Source: a bacterium
Lineage (GTDB): Bacteria > UBP14 > UBA6098 > B30-G16
Direction of reading: 5' to 3'
Length of the DNA stretch: 64,000 nucleotides
Assembly (NCBI GenBank): GCA_030613005.1
Contig: JAUWMV010000002.1
Span: 1-64,000 of the forward strand
The translations under genes and the position numbers were made by a program. The notes under the pieces are model-generated. The model was given only the letters and a program-made list of their open reading frames with translations, was not told the origin of the DNA and made no database searches. This document shows positions 53,401-62,031 of the stretch, in pieces (position 1 is the stretch's first letter; every line of letters starts with the position of its first letter).

Positions 53401-56070
53401 ATGTCACGTATCTATAAGATTTCGATAGTCCTTTTAATTCTTGCATCTTCACTGTTCGGTGCGCGTGATTTACCAATATTTCATGAATGGGTACCAGATA
53501 GCGTCATACCAAGACCACCTATCTACCATTGGGTTTTATCGAACGGGTTACACGTCGCGTTCTGGGAAAATCACACTACCCCAAGAGTATCCGCTAGAAT
53601 TCTAATATTAACAGGTTCAGCTCATGAAGACAAATACATGGGGAGCGGTATATCACATTATCTGGAGCACGTTGTTTCAGGTGGAACAACAAAATTTCGA
53701 ACAGAAAATGAATATAAAAAAATTATAACAGAAAACTCACTGGCGACAAATGCATATACAAATAAAGATGTTACATGTTATTACGGTTTAGGACCAGCAA
53801 AAGCGTTTATACCGTTGATGATGTATTTATCTGAAAATGTCCAGGCATGCGCATTCGATTCTTTTGAAATAAATAGGGAAAAAGGCGTAATTGTTCAGGA
53901 AATTCGAAAAGGCAATGAGGAACCTAGAAGAATTTTATATAATATTTACTCAAAGGCATTTTATAGAAATACGCCTTATATGGATCCTACAATAGGTTAT
54001 GAAGAAAAGTTCCTCGAATTAACTCGCAAAGAACTAAAAGAATACTATAACTCTCGATACGCTCCAAATAACGCAATTCTCGTCATTGCAGGAGATTTGG
54101 ATACTTCTACTGTTAAGAGTGTTGTCGATTCACTATTTGGATCTTGGGAACGAAAAAGAGTACATAAACAGGATTTAGCAGTTGTTCCTCTAAGAACTAA
54201 TCCTATTGTAGTAGAAAAAGAAGCGGATGTTGAAGTTTCACAATTCAGGATGGGAATTCCAACTACATTATACGGCGATGACGATGATAATGCATTGTGG
54301 GTTTTGTCTATGATTTTCTCAGGCGCTTCTACATCACGTTTGGACATGAAGCTTGTCAATTGCGAAACTCCATTAGCCAATTCTATAGGTGCTTCTGCAT
54401 ACCCGAGTGGTGATGGACGTGGTCAATTTATTATTAGAGGATCATTCGATTATCAAAATAGAGACAAACTTCTTAAGACAATTTGGAATGAGATCGATAA
54501 TGTAAAAACAAATGGAGTTAAAGAATCCGAGGTTCAATGGGCAAAAGTAATTATTCGAAAAAGGACCTTAATGGTTGATGAAACGGTTAACTCACAAACC
54601 TCACAACTTATGTATAGGATACTCAACAACGGAACACCTTTTACTGATGGATTTTTTCTCTTAGGTATCGATGAAGTTACTCCTGAGTATGTTCAAGAAG
54701 TAGCAAAAAAATACCTCAAAAGAAATCGTATGACCTTAGCAATTGTCAAACCTATTGGTGCAAAAACACCGACGGATATTCAATTTGCGGAATCTAAGGT
54801 TTCACAGAAGCCTGAATTTACATTGAAGACACTGCCAAATGGCTTACGTTTGCTTATGGCAGAAAACAATTCTGTACCGACTCTCGATTTCTCTATTTAC
54901 ATTCATGGTGGTTCAATTTATGAGCCACCCGAGCAATCGGGCTTAGCTTATTTTACAGCAAGCTATATTGGCGAAGGATCCAAGAAATACCCAACATTCG
55001 AGAAACTTCAAGGTCGTCAAGATGACCTTAACATTAACATTTCCCATATTGCAGGTAGGCATACCATATATATTCAAGGAAAATTTTTAGCTTCCGATTT
55101 CGATGATGCTTTGGAATTAGTGTCTGAGATACTTATGAACCCGACTTTCCCAAAATCATCGGAGGAAAAAGTTAGAAATAATCAAATTGCTCAGTTTAAT
55201 AGAGCTAAAAGTTCTTGGGCTAGAGAAGCTAATATCCTCTTTGATGAAAAATTCTATAATGAACATCCTTATTCTCGACCAACAATAGGTTATCCTGATA
55301 ATATCATAAATCTGACATCTAAGGCTGCAAAAGCGTATTGGGAAAAAATCATAGATCCCAGTCGTATAGTTTTGGCTATATCTGGTCCGATGAAAATTGA
55401 GGAAATGGTAAGAAGACTTACAAAAGTTTTTGGGAAATTAAAGAAAACTGGTTCAGTTCTATCTGAAATATCTATTCCAGAACCAAGGATAAAACCGGAT
55501 TTAGTTAAGCTGGAAACTAATAGATCTCAAATAACTTTAAAAATAGGCTATGATGCTTGTGCCAGCAATAATGAAAATGATAAATGGACTTTGAGGGCAA
55601 TTACAGGTCTTCTTTCTGGTGGTGGTGGGTTGACAGGTTGGCTAAACGAAGAGCTTAGAGGGATAAGAAATCTTGTTTATATTTCCTGGGCTAGTTTAAA
55701 TGCTTCAAGATTTGGTGGGGATTTTACAATCACAACACAATTTCAGCAGGAGAATTTCGATTCAATTTACGTGATTATTCTCAGATTAATTGAAAAAATT
55801 AAATCAGGAGATTTCACTGAGGAAGAACTTAATCGAACAACTAATGTAATTGCTGAGCGAAGTCTGCTGGGATTCCAAAGACAATCGGACTTGGTTAGTG
55901 ATGCATCATTAAATGAACTTTACGGTTTTGGTTATGATTATCATAAAACTATTGCAGAGAAAATTCGATCAGTGAATAAAGAGGATGTTATAAGGGTTTC
56001 AAATAAATATTTAAAAAATCCTTTGACTGTGATTTTACATCCCCCATCTTTTATAAAGGGGTCAAATTGA
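53401..56070 (+). CDS. M16-family zinc protease (two-domain)
   Basis: The 889-residue secreted protein has a signal peptide (cut near LFGARD) and two M16 (pitrilysin-type) halves. The active half has the inverted zinc motif HYLEH (about residues 86-90: SGISHYLEHVVSGGTT) and the third ligand Glu about 75 residues later (NREKGVIVQEIRKG). The second half (from about 470, LPNGLRLLMAENNSVPTLDF) lacks HxxEH, as expected of the inactive partner domain, and ends near LLSGGGGLTGWLNEELRG. Such proteins cut peptides in the periplasm. It is coupled to the thioredoxin-like gene by a four-base overlap (TTGA). Confidence 0.9.
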   Translation: MSRIYKISIVLLILASSLFGARDLPIFHEWVPDSVIPRPPIYHWVLSNGLHVAFWENHTTPRVSARILILTGSAHEDKYMGSGISHYLEHVVSGGTTKFRTENEYKKIITENSLATNAYTNKDVTCYYGLGPAKAFIPLMMYLSENVQACAFDSFEINREKGVIVQEIRKGNEEPRRILYNIYSKAFYRNTPYMDPTIGYEEKFLELTRKELKEYYNSRYAPNNAILVIAGDLDTSTVKSVVDSLFGSWERKRVHKQDLAVVPLRTNPIVVEKEADVEVSQFRMGIPTTLYGDDDDNALWVLSMIFSGASTSRLDMKLVNCETPLANSIGASAYPSGDGRGQFIIRGSFDYQNRDKLLKTIWNEIDNVKTNGVKESEVQWAKVIIRKRTLMVDETVNSQTSQLMYRILNNGTPFTDGFFLLGIDEVTPEYVQEVAKKYLKRNRMTLAIVKPIGAKTPTDIQFAESKVSQKPEFTLKTLPNGLRLLMAENNSVPTLDFSIYIHGGSIYEPPEQSGLAYFTASYIGEGSKKYPTFEKLQGRQDDLNINISHIAGRHTIYIQGKFLASDFDDALELVSEILMNPTFPKSSEEKVRNNQIAQFNRAKSSWAREANILFDEKFYNEHPYSRPTIGYPDNIINLTSKAAKAYWEKIIDPSRIVLAISGPMKIEEMVRRLTKVFGKLKKTGSVLSEISIPEPRIKPDLVKLETNRSQITLKIGYDACASNNENDKWTLRAITGLLSGGGGLTGWLNEELRGIRNLVYISWASLNASRFGGDFTITTQFQQENFDSIYVIILRLIEKIKSGDFTEEELNRTTNVIAERSLLGFQRQSDLVSDASLNELYGFGYDYHKTIAEKIRSVNKEDVIRVSNKYLKNPLTVILHPPSFIKGSN

Positions 56071-56630
56071 AAAAAACAATTACAATTGCTCTAATATTAT
56101 TTTGCTTTTTAGGCTCTACTTTTGCTTCAAAAGGAGTGTTTCCAAAATTTAGCTTAAGAAGTTCTTTGGGAACCACAGTTTCATTAGAAAATCTATTATC
56201 TGATAAAGAACCTCTAATAATTGCTTTCTGGTCAACATTGTGTAAACCCTGTAATCACCAACTCATTTCGCTAAGAACTTATATTGAAGATCTAAGGCAT
56301 GAACCTGAATTTAAGGTAGTTATTATCTGCGAGGATGATTCTAAAAGCATAAGACAGGTAAGGAGTATTGCTCTTAGAGAAAGTTGGAGTAGTTATTACA
56401 TTCTTTACGACGAGAACGGAAATTTAAAGAATAAATGTGGGATTATCGATATACCCGAAATATTTCTTGTTAATAGTGACGGTTACATATATTTCCGACA
56501 AATCGGGTACAATCCTGGGGATGAAAGAATAATTTTTAAGAACCTTGAGGAATTGCTTGAAGAAGCAAAATCTGATTCTGATTCTGAAACTGGGTTAAAT
56601 AATAGTGAGAAACAGCTTATTAAAGAATAA
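56067..56630 (+). CDS. Exported thioredoxin-like protein
   Basis: A TTG start overlaps the protease stop codon, with AAAGGGG seven bases before. The 187-residue protein has a signal peptide (ending STFAS) and a TlpA/ResA-type thioredoxin fold: PLIIAFWSTLCKPCNHQLIS with the CKPC redox motif near residues 58-61, and the cis-proline in GIIDIPEIFLVNSDG. It would act on disulfides in the periplasm, probably on partners of the M16 protease or on cytochrome maturation. The C-terminus is acidic and low in complexity. Confidence 0.82.
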   Translation: MKKTITIALILFCFLGSTFASKGVFPKFSLRSSLGTTVSLENLLSDKEPLIIAFWSTLCKPCNHQLISLRTYIEDLRHEPEFKVVIICEDDSKSIRQVRSIALRESWSSYYILYDENGNLKNKCGIIDIPEIFLVNSDGYIYFRQIGYNPGDERIIFKNLEELLEEAKSDSDSETGLNNSEKQLIKE

Positions 56631-56634
56631 TTTT

Positions 56635-57603
56635 TTATAATCTATTATGAATTTTCTCTAAAGCCATTGCAGCTGCTCCCAATACCCCCGCCTTTTGGGA
56701 GAATTTAGCTTTTACAATAGTTACGTCCCTTGAAAGCCTTTTCAACGATTTCTTTATTGCATATTTTCTTGCAGGTTCAATAAGTAATTTACCAAGCATA
56801 GTTATACCACCACCGATAACAATTCGCTCAGGATTAAAGATGTTAATAAGATCAGTCAGTAGTAACCCAAGTTTTTGAGCAGTTAATTCTATAACTCTAT
56901 TAGCTGCAGGATCACCAAGTAATGCTGCATCCTTAACAACTTCAGGAATAATTCTATTACTGCTTTCTTTCATTAGAGACCACATTATTGAACCTTTATC
57001 CCTTTTCAATAATTCCCAAGCAGTTCTAACGATCCCTTTATGAGAAACGAATGCTTCTGCACATCCTAATCTACCACATCCACAACGTGGTCCGTTAGGA
57101 TCGAGCACAATATGTCCCAATTCTGGAGCAAACCCATTTTTCCCTGTAAAAGGTTTACCATCGATGATGATCCCGCCACCGATTCCTGTGCCAAGAGTCA
57201 ACATAATCATTGGATTTGCACCTCTACCATTCCCAAATTTATATTCAGCTAAAGCAGCTAACGAAGCATCGTTTGCAGCGTATATGTTTTCTCGGGGATA
57301 ATTTAGAAATCGAGCTAAATCTGATGGAATATCGACAACACCCCAGCTCTGGAGATTTGGAGGATTATATATAATACCATCCTTACCGACAGGACCCGGC
57401 AATCCAATACTTATCGCATTTAGTTGATTCGAGGAGATATTAAAAATACGTAATATAGTTAGAATTGAAGCAAAAACACCTTGTGGTCCATCAGATTTCG
57501 GTGTCTGAATTTCAACGAATTCATCTACTTTCCCCTGTTCAGTTGCGATTCCAGCCTTGATATTTATACCACCAACATCTATTGCCAATATCTTTTTTTT
57601 CAT
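56635..57603 (-). CDS. ROK-family sugar kinase (glucokinase-like)
   Basis: The 322-residue protein has the ATP site LAIDVGGINIKAGIATEQGK, the sugar site NDASLAALAEYKFGNGRGAN, LTLGTGIGGGIIIDG, and the zinc motif GPRCGCGRLGCAEAFVS (cysteines and His of the ROK signature). The length fits glucokinases of the ROK family. N-acetylmannosamine kinase is the alternative. It ends four bases from the end of the thioredoxin-like gene on the other strand, so the two transcripts converge with almost no space. It is the last gene of the leftward run. Confidence 0.9.
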   Translation of the reverse strand: MKKKILAIDVGGINIKAGIATEQGKVDEFVEIQTPKSDGPQGVFASILTILRIFNISSNQLNAISIGLPGPVGKDGIIYNPPNLQSWGVVDIPSDLARFLNYPRENIYAANDASLAALAEYKFGNGRGANPMIMLTLGTGIGGGIIIDGKPFTGKNGFAPELGHIVLDPNGPRCGCGRLGCAEAFVSHKGIVRTAWELLKRDKGSIMWSLMKESSNRIIPEVVKDAALLGDPAANRVIELTAQKLGLLLTDLINIFNPERIVIGGGITMLGKLLIEPARKYAIKKSLKRLSRDVTIVKAKFSQKAGVLGAAAMALEKIHNRL

Positions 57604-57657
57604 AGTTAATCCCTTGCCTTACATTTGCAGAAAATTAATTTCAGTAATTTCATAAAG

Positions 57658-59103
57658 TTATTTCCCTATCATTTCGATTCGGAAAGTACATAATCCTTTT
57701 TTAAGTTCTTCATCGAAATTTGACAATGTCTCTTTAAAATCTACAGAACCGCTAAATAGTATTTCAATTTCAATACCTTTTTGCTTAATCCATTTCAAAA
57801 GAGATTTTCTATCCATATAATTGTAGATAGCTAAAATATTAGCAAATGTATTCCAGCATTGCTCGCCTATGCTATCGGCATTTTCTGGAACAATAATCGT
57901 AACTTTTGACGAAGACGACAACTCTGGCAAATTTGCAACAGTTTTTGCAGCAAACCATAGATTAACTGCGCTATTGTCATTACTTTCAATTTCCTCTAAA
58001 TTCCAAATATCTATTTCAAAAGTTAAAAAATTAGGTTTTGTTATTATAACTCTAAGAATATTAGTGTCGATAACGTCCAGTTCAGAGAAAATGAAGTATA
58101 TTTCGTAATCTGTATTCAATATGGGGACACCCAAAAGGTTAAACTTCGTTTCGCTGGGATGCAACTTCCCAATAAATCGACCAAAACCTTTAGAACAACT
58201 AATGCAATATAAAATATCATTGTGCAACTCTTGCCTAAATTCCTCACTAATTTTGAAATTTATTGTTGGCGCCACAAATGGCTTCATCCAAAGAATTTCA
58301 GCAGGACTAAAGGTAACAGTAGTTATTTGAAGCAGTGCATAAGGTTTATCTGTAGTTTCATTAGGATCAATAAATAGAATTATTCTTTCATCACCACCTA
58401 TCTTAGAACCAAGTTTTCTTCTAAGAAAATTAAGAGATCTATAAGATACATAAGTATTGGGAAAACCAATTCCCTTTAATAGAATGATTGAACATGGGTT
58501 TCTGTTTAAAATCTTTCTGAGAATCGGAGCTACACGCTCAATTGTATCTTTATATGATATATTCCAATATCTTAAGGTTCTACCTGTAATAAATTTAGTT
58601 TCAGTAAAATTGGAAAATTTTAGTTCAACTTCAGCTCTACCTTCTAAACGTAATATACTGTCTGCTATTAAGGATTTAGTTACATGATAGTTAATAAGAT
58701 GCAGTCTATCTGAAATATTAGGGTATTTATTACTTAAATAATACAGAACATTTCTAGCTCGATTATTGGCTAATTCATTCCCCTTTTCAATAGTTGTAAT
58801 ATCGTCAAGAGATGTTGAGAAAAAACCTGAAATGTAAAGCTGTGCGTCAGGATTTAAGTTTAATAATTCACCCCACCAATCAAGCTTGTTTGTCTCTGAT
58901 CTTGGTATTTGCGAAGTTCTATTTCGAAAAAATAATTGTCTGGATCGCCAAGGAATTTTATATCCCTGAGATATTTCTTCTCTAATAACAATAGAATCGC
59001 TTTCTATAATTATCTTTGGATGGTTCAATTTGGATGTTTCAACCTGACAAATTGATATGATAAACAAAAAAGAAAGAATTAATAGAATTTTAGTCGAGTT
59101 CAT
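57658..59103 (-). CDS. Exported protein with degenerate OmpA-like domains
   Basis: The 481-residue protein has a signal peptide (ending SICQVETS). The early region WWGELLNLNPDAQLYISGFF, then NELANNRARNVLYYLSNKYP is an OmpA-like pattern with the NP and RA-x-x-V-x-x-YL elements but without the usual peptidoglycan-binding Asp and Arg in clear positions. A second part near 195-230 (RKILNRNPCSIILLKGIGFP) repeats the pattern. The rest is beta-rich with no known family. It overlaps the nitrilase gene by 14 bases. Its parts resemble those of the barrel-OmpA protein at 14196-16868, so it may be a relative that lost the membrane barrel. Confidence 0.5.
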   Translation of the reverse strand: MNSTKILLILSFLFIISICQVETSKLNHPKIIIESDSIVIREEISQGYKIPWRSRQLFFRNRTSQIPRSETNKLDWWGELLNLNPDAQLYISGFFSTSLDDITTIEKGNELANNRARNVLYYLSNKYPNISDRLHLINYHVTKSLIADSILRLEGRAEVELKFSNFTETKFITGRTLRYWNISYKDTIERVAPILRKILNRNPCSIILLKGIGFPNTYVSYRSLNFLRRKLGSKIGGDERIILFIDPNETTDKPYALLQITTVTFSPAEILWMKPFVAPTINFKISEEFRQELHNDILYCISCSKGFGRFIGKLHPSETKFNLLGVPILNTDYEIYFIFSELDVIDTNILRVIITKPNFLTFEIDIWNLEEIESNDNSAVNLWFAAKTVANLPELSSSSKVTIIVPENADSIGEQCWNTFANILAIYNYMDRKSLLKWIKQKGIEIEILFSGSVDFKETLSNFDEELKKGLCTFRIEMIGK

Positions 59104-59881
59104 AGAATTCGACTCTCCTATCCTGAAATATATGATTTCTTTGCGTAATATATTTATCTAATGCATCATTAGGATTAATTTCCACAATTCCAATAAAATT
59201 TTTATCCTCAGGTGCTGATTTTAAAATATTACCTTTGGGGTCATAAATTATGCTCGAACCAGTGAATTTTAGTGCTGCATTACCAATTTCGTCTTCACCG
59301 ATTCTATTAGCCAATATAATAAACACCCTATTTTCAACAGCCCGCGCATAACTAGCCTTTTGCGAATATGGCATTATAAGATTAGCAGAATGAAGAATAA
59401 CTTGGGCACCAGCAAGAGCCAATGTTCTATATATTTCAGGAAAAATCCAATCGAAACAAATGAGCATGCCAAAAAAAACATTTCTAAATTTAAAAGGTCT
59501 AAGCTTTATATTTCCAGGTTTGAAAAAAAGCTTTTCTGAATCGAAGAGATGAATTTTTCTATACAAAACAAATTCACCATCAGGCATAACAGCCATTGTG
59601 GAATTGAAAATATCGTCGTTGTGAATTTCAGGGAAACCACCCACAATCATCCCGTTAATCTTTTTCGCCCATTTAACCATTGCCTTATATGTGGAGCCAG
59701 ATCCTGCAGGTTCTGCAAGTTGAAGAAGTTCTTTATTACTTTCGAAAAGGTAACCACTAAGAAAAAGCTCGGGAAAAACTAAAACATCTGTAGATATTCC
59801 ATTAATAGCTTTATCTATTAAAGAAATATTATACTCACCCATTGCTCTTTTGGGAGAATATTGAAAGAATCCAACTTTCAT
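59090..59881 (-). CDS. Carbon-nitrogen hydrolase (nitrilase/omega-amidase fold)
   Basis: The 263-residue enzyme has the catalytic triad of the nitrilase superfamily: Glu38 in VFPELFLSGY, Lys109 in YRKIHLFD and Cys142 in MLICFDWIFPE. The order and spacing match omega-amidase and N-carbamoylase-type members, which release ammonia from amide or carbamoyl groups. The substrate is unknown. The start overlaps the DUF3108-like gene by four bases (ATGA). The operon otherwise makes envelope proteins, so a cell-wall or lipid amide is possible but unproven. Confidence 0.88.
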   Translation of the reverse strand: MKVGFFQYSPKRAMGEYNISLIDKAINGISTDVLVFPELFLSGYLFESNKELLQLAEPAGSGSTYKAMVKWAKKINGMIVGGFPEIHNDDIFNSTMAVMPDGEFVLYRKIHLFDSEKLFFKPGNIKLRPFKFRNVFFGMLICFDWIFPEIYRTLALAGAQVILHSANLIMPYSQKASYARAVENRVFIILANRIGEDEIGNAALKFTGSSIIYDPKGNILKSAPEDKNFIGIVEINPNDALDKYITQRNHIFQDRRVEFYELD

Positions 59882-60753
59882 CCATCAAACTCCGATCGCC
59901 AATCCTTATCGCCAATTTGATATTCTAATAATAACGCTTGAACGGAACCTATAGGAATCTTTGAAACCATCTTTACAGGCATCTTTGAATCATCGTCAGT
60001 GAGCCATATCTCCATACATCCTTCACGACGAAATAAACCTTCAGTTTTAATCACAGGTTCAACAACAATACACTGAAAGGTTCCTGCAGGAACTTTTACA
60101 GTTTCTCGTCGATGGACGATAACACTAATCGGGTAGTTTCCACCATTATCGTGGTATGGTAATGGAATAGTGTCCATTGGGGAAAATTTGAGAGTTCTGA
60201 TATAATAAAAAGCGGATATGATATCCTGAACTTTTGGGTATGTTTCTACTTCAAACTTATTTTTCCTTGTGGCAATATGCTTATCCTGATCGAAATAGAT
60301 CGAATATGTTATATGATATCTTCCTTCTTTAACTTTCTTATAAAAATACCAGGGATAAAAACTATCGATGTCCATGAAGCTTTCTATAAAATCATCAACA
60401 GGATATATAAGTTTAATAAAACCGGAAGAGAATGCTCTTATTCGAAGCCAATAACATATATGATTGTCCCTATCTACAATATCGACAACTTCAAGAATTC
60501 CATTACCACCTTTGATTGGGATTTTTCCCACTCCAGGAAGAGCAACATATATGCCAAAATCCAAATACTCTCCTATACCAAATGCATTAATATTATTAGG
60601 TTGCGGTATTTCCACTCCATCAAAAGCTTTTAACGCTTTTTCTCTATCCTCAGGTGATTGAATTTTTCCAAAGGAAATGCTAAAAAAAAGAATAAATATA
60701 TATAAATATAAAAATGCCCTTTTATTCCTTAATTTAGAAAGAAGAATTCTCAT
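59878..60753 (-). CDS. Exported DUF3108-like protein
   Basis: The 291-residue protein has a signal peptide (LYIFILFFSISFG). It follows the DUF3108 pattern: EYLDFGIYVALPGVGKIPIK, YWLRIRAFSSGF, SFYPWYFYKKVKEGRY, PKVQDIISAFYYIRTLKFSP, VPAGTFQCIVVEPVIKTEG and a final MEIWLTDDDSKMPVKMVSKI. That family of secreted beta-barrel-like domains is common in Bacteroidetes-like bacteria and has no agreed function. It begins 11 bases after the CorC-like gene, so it is in the same operon. Confidence 0.72.
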   Translation of the reverse strand: MRILLSKLRNKRAFLYLYIFILFFSISFGKIQSPEDREKALKAFDGVEIPQPNNINAFGIGEYLDFGIYVALPGVGKIPIKGGNGILEVVDIVDRDNHICYWLRIRAFSSGFIKLIYPVDDFIESFMDIDSFYPWYFYKKVKEGRYHITYSIYFDQDKHIATRKNKFEVETYPKVQDIISAFYYIRTLKFSPMDTIPLPYHDNGGNYPISVIVHRRETVKVPAGTFQCIVVEPVIKTEGLFRREGCMEIWLTDDDSKMPVKMVSKIPIGSVQALLLEYQIGDKDWRSEFDG

Positions 60754-60763
60754 TACTCAATCC

Positions 60764-62008
60764 TTAAATTTTCTTGATAACCTTTATTGATTTTATTCTC
60801 TGACCATCTACCTGATCCACAATAAAAGATATTTTATCTTCAAAATTTACTTTCTCCCCAGGTTTAGGTATTGCACCAATAAGGTCGTATATCAAACCGC
60901 CAACAGTTTCCGCATCCTCATATTCAATTTCAATATCTAATAATTCAGCCAATTCATCTATAGAAACTCTCCCATTAACAAGCCAAACATTAGAATCAAG
61001 CTTATTGATTAGTTCCTCTTCCATATCGTATTCATCCTGAATTTCACCTATAATCTCTTCCAATAGGTCTTCCATTGTAACAATACCGGCAACACCACCA
61101 TACTCATCAACCACGACAGCTATGTGAACTCTCTGATGTTTGAACTCCTCCAAGAGATCGCTTACCAGTTTTGACTCTGGAACAAAATAAGGTTTCCTAC
61201 ATATCTCTAATAGATTAATCTCGTTATTATTACTATCACCAAGTGCGAGGAGTAAATCTTTTGCGTAAATAATTCCTACAATATCGTCAATGTTCTCCCC
61301 GTATAATGGAATTCTAGAATGTCCATGTTTATTAATCACATCGATAACTTCAAGGTAATTTGAATTGGCACTCATATAAACCATATCTATCCTTGGCACC
61401 ATAACCTCTCTGACTGTAGTCTCCACAAAATCTATAATATGTTTAATCATCAGACGTTCTTCATCCTCAATTTTAGTCGAGCTTTGATCGTCTGCAATGT
61501 AAGCCAATTGTTTCTGAACAGCCAAACTTTTTACACCTTTCATTCCAGCGAGATTAAGAATCAAGTTTAACAGCAATTTTGCAATGACTTTAAATGGGAA
61601 GGTTAGTATATATACAACTCTTATAACTCTCGAATTCTTTAATACATCCTCTCTCCGCCAATTTACAGCTGAAGATGGAAGCACATTTAGTAAAAGAACG
61701 ATGACAACACTTATAAAAAGCCCTTCAGTTATTATTAACGTCCACAATGAAGAAAAATTTAACTGAATTAAATAGTAATGGAGAGATGTAACGAATAGAA
61801 AAATAAAAATAATTTTTGAAACAAGCAAAAAGGATTCCAGGTCACCTGCATTTGAAACAGCTTTAACTAACCATTTCTTAGACCCCTGCAATGAATTTCC
61901 ATTTTTAGCAAGTTCGATAGAGAATAATGCAACTTCAAGAGCTGAAATTAAATATAGACCGATTACAGAAATTAATGTGAGAAAAAGTGATGTAATTAAA
62001 TTTTTCAT
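60764..62008 (-). CDS. CorC/HlyC-family membrane protein (GldE-like)
   Basis: The 414-residue protein has three to four membrane helices in a CNNM (DUF21) domain (about 1-150), then two CBS domains (TTVREVMVPRIDMVYMSANS and HIAVVVDEYGGVAGIVTMED, with the EEIIGEIQDEYD end) and a C-terminal CorC_HlyC domain (NVWLVNGRVSIDELAELLDI, then GGLIYDLIGAIPKPGEKV). Members move or sense divalent cations, and GldE of Bacteroidetes supports gliding. CBS pairs bind adenine nucleotides. It lies 24 bases after the HD-domain gene, so the two form one transcript. Confidence 0.85.
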   Translation of the reverse strand: MKNLITSLFLTLISVIGLYLISALEVALFSIELAKNGNSLQGSKKWLVKAVSNAGDLESFLLVSKIIFIFLFVTSLHYYLIQLNFSSLWTLIITEGLFISVVIVLLLNVLPSSAVNWRREDVLKNSRVIRVVYILTFPFKVIAKLLLNLILNLAGMKGVKSLAVQKQLAYIADDQSSTKIEDEERLMIKHIIDFVETTVREVMVPRIDMVYMSANSNYLEVIDVINKHGHSRIPLYGENIDDIVGIIYAKDLLLALGDSNNNEINLLEICRKPYFVPESKLVSDLLEEFKHQRVHIAVVVDEYGGVAGIVTMEDLLEEIIGEIQDEYDMEEELINKLDSNVWLVNGRVSIDELAELLDIEIEYEDAETVGGLIYDLIGAIPKPGEKVNFEDKISFIVDQVDGQRIKSIKVIKKI

Positions 62009-62031
62009 TTACAAATTTATTCTCATCTTTT

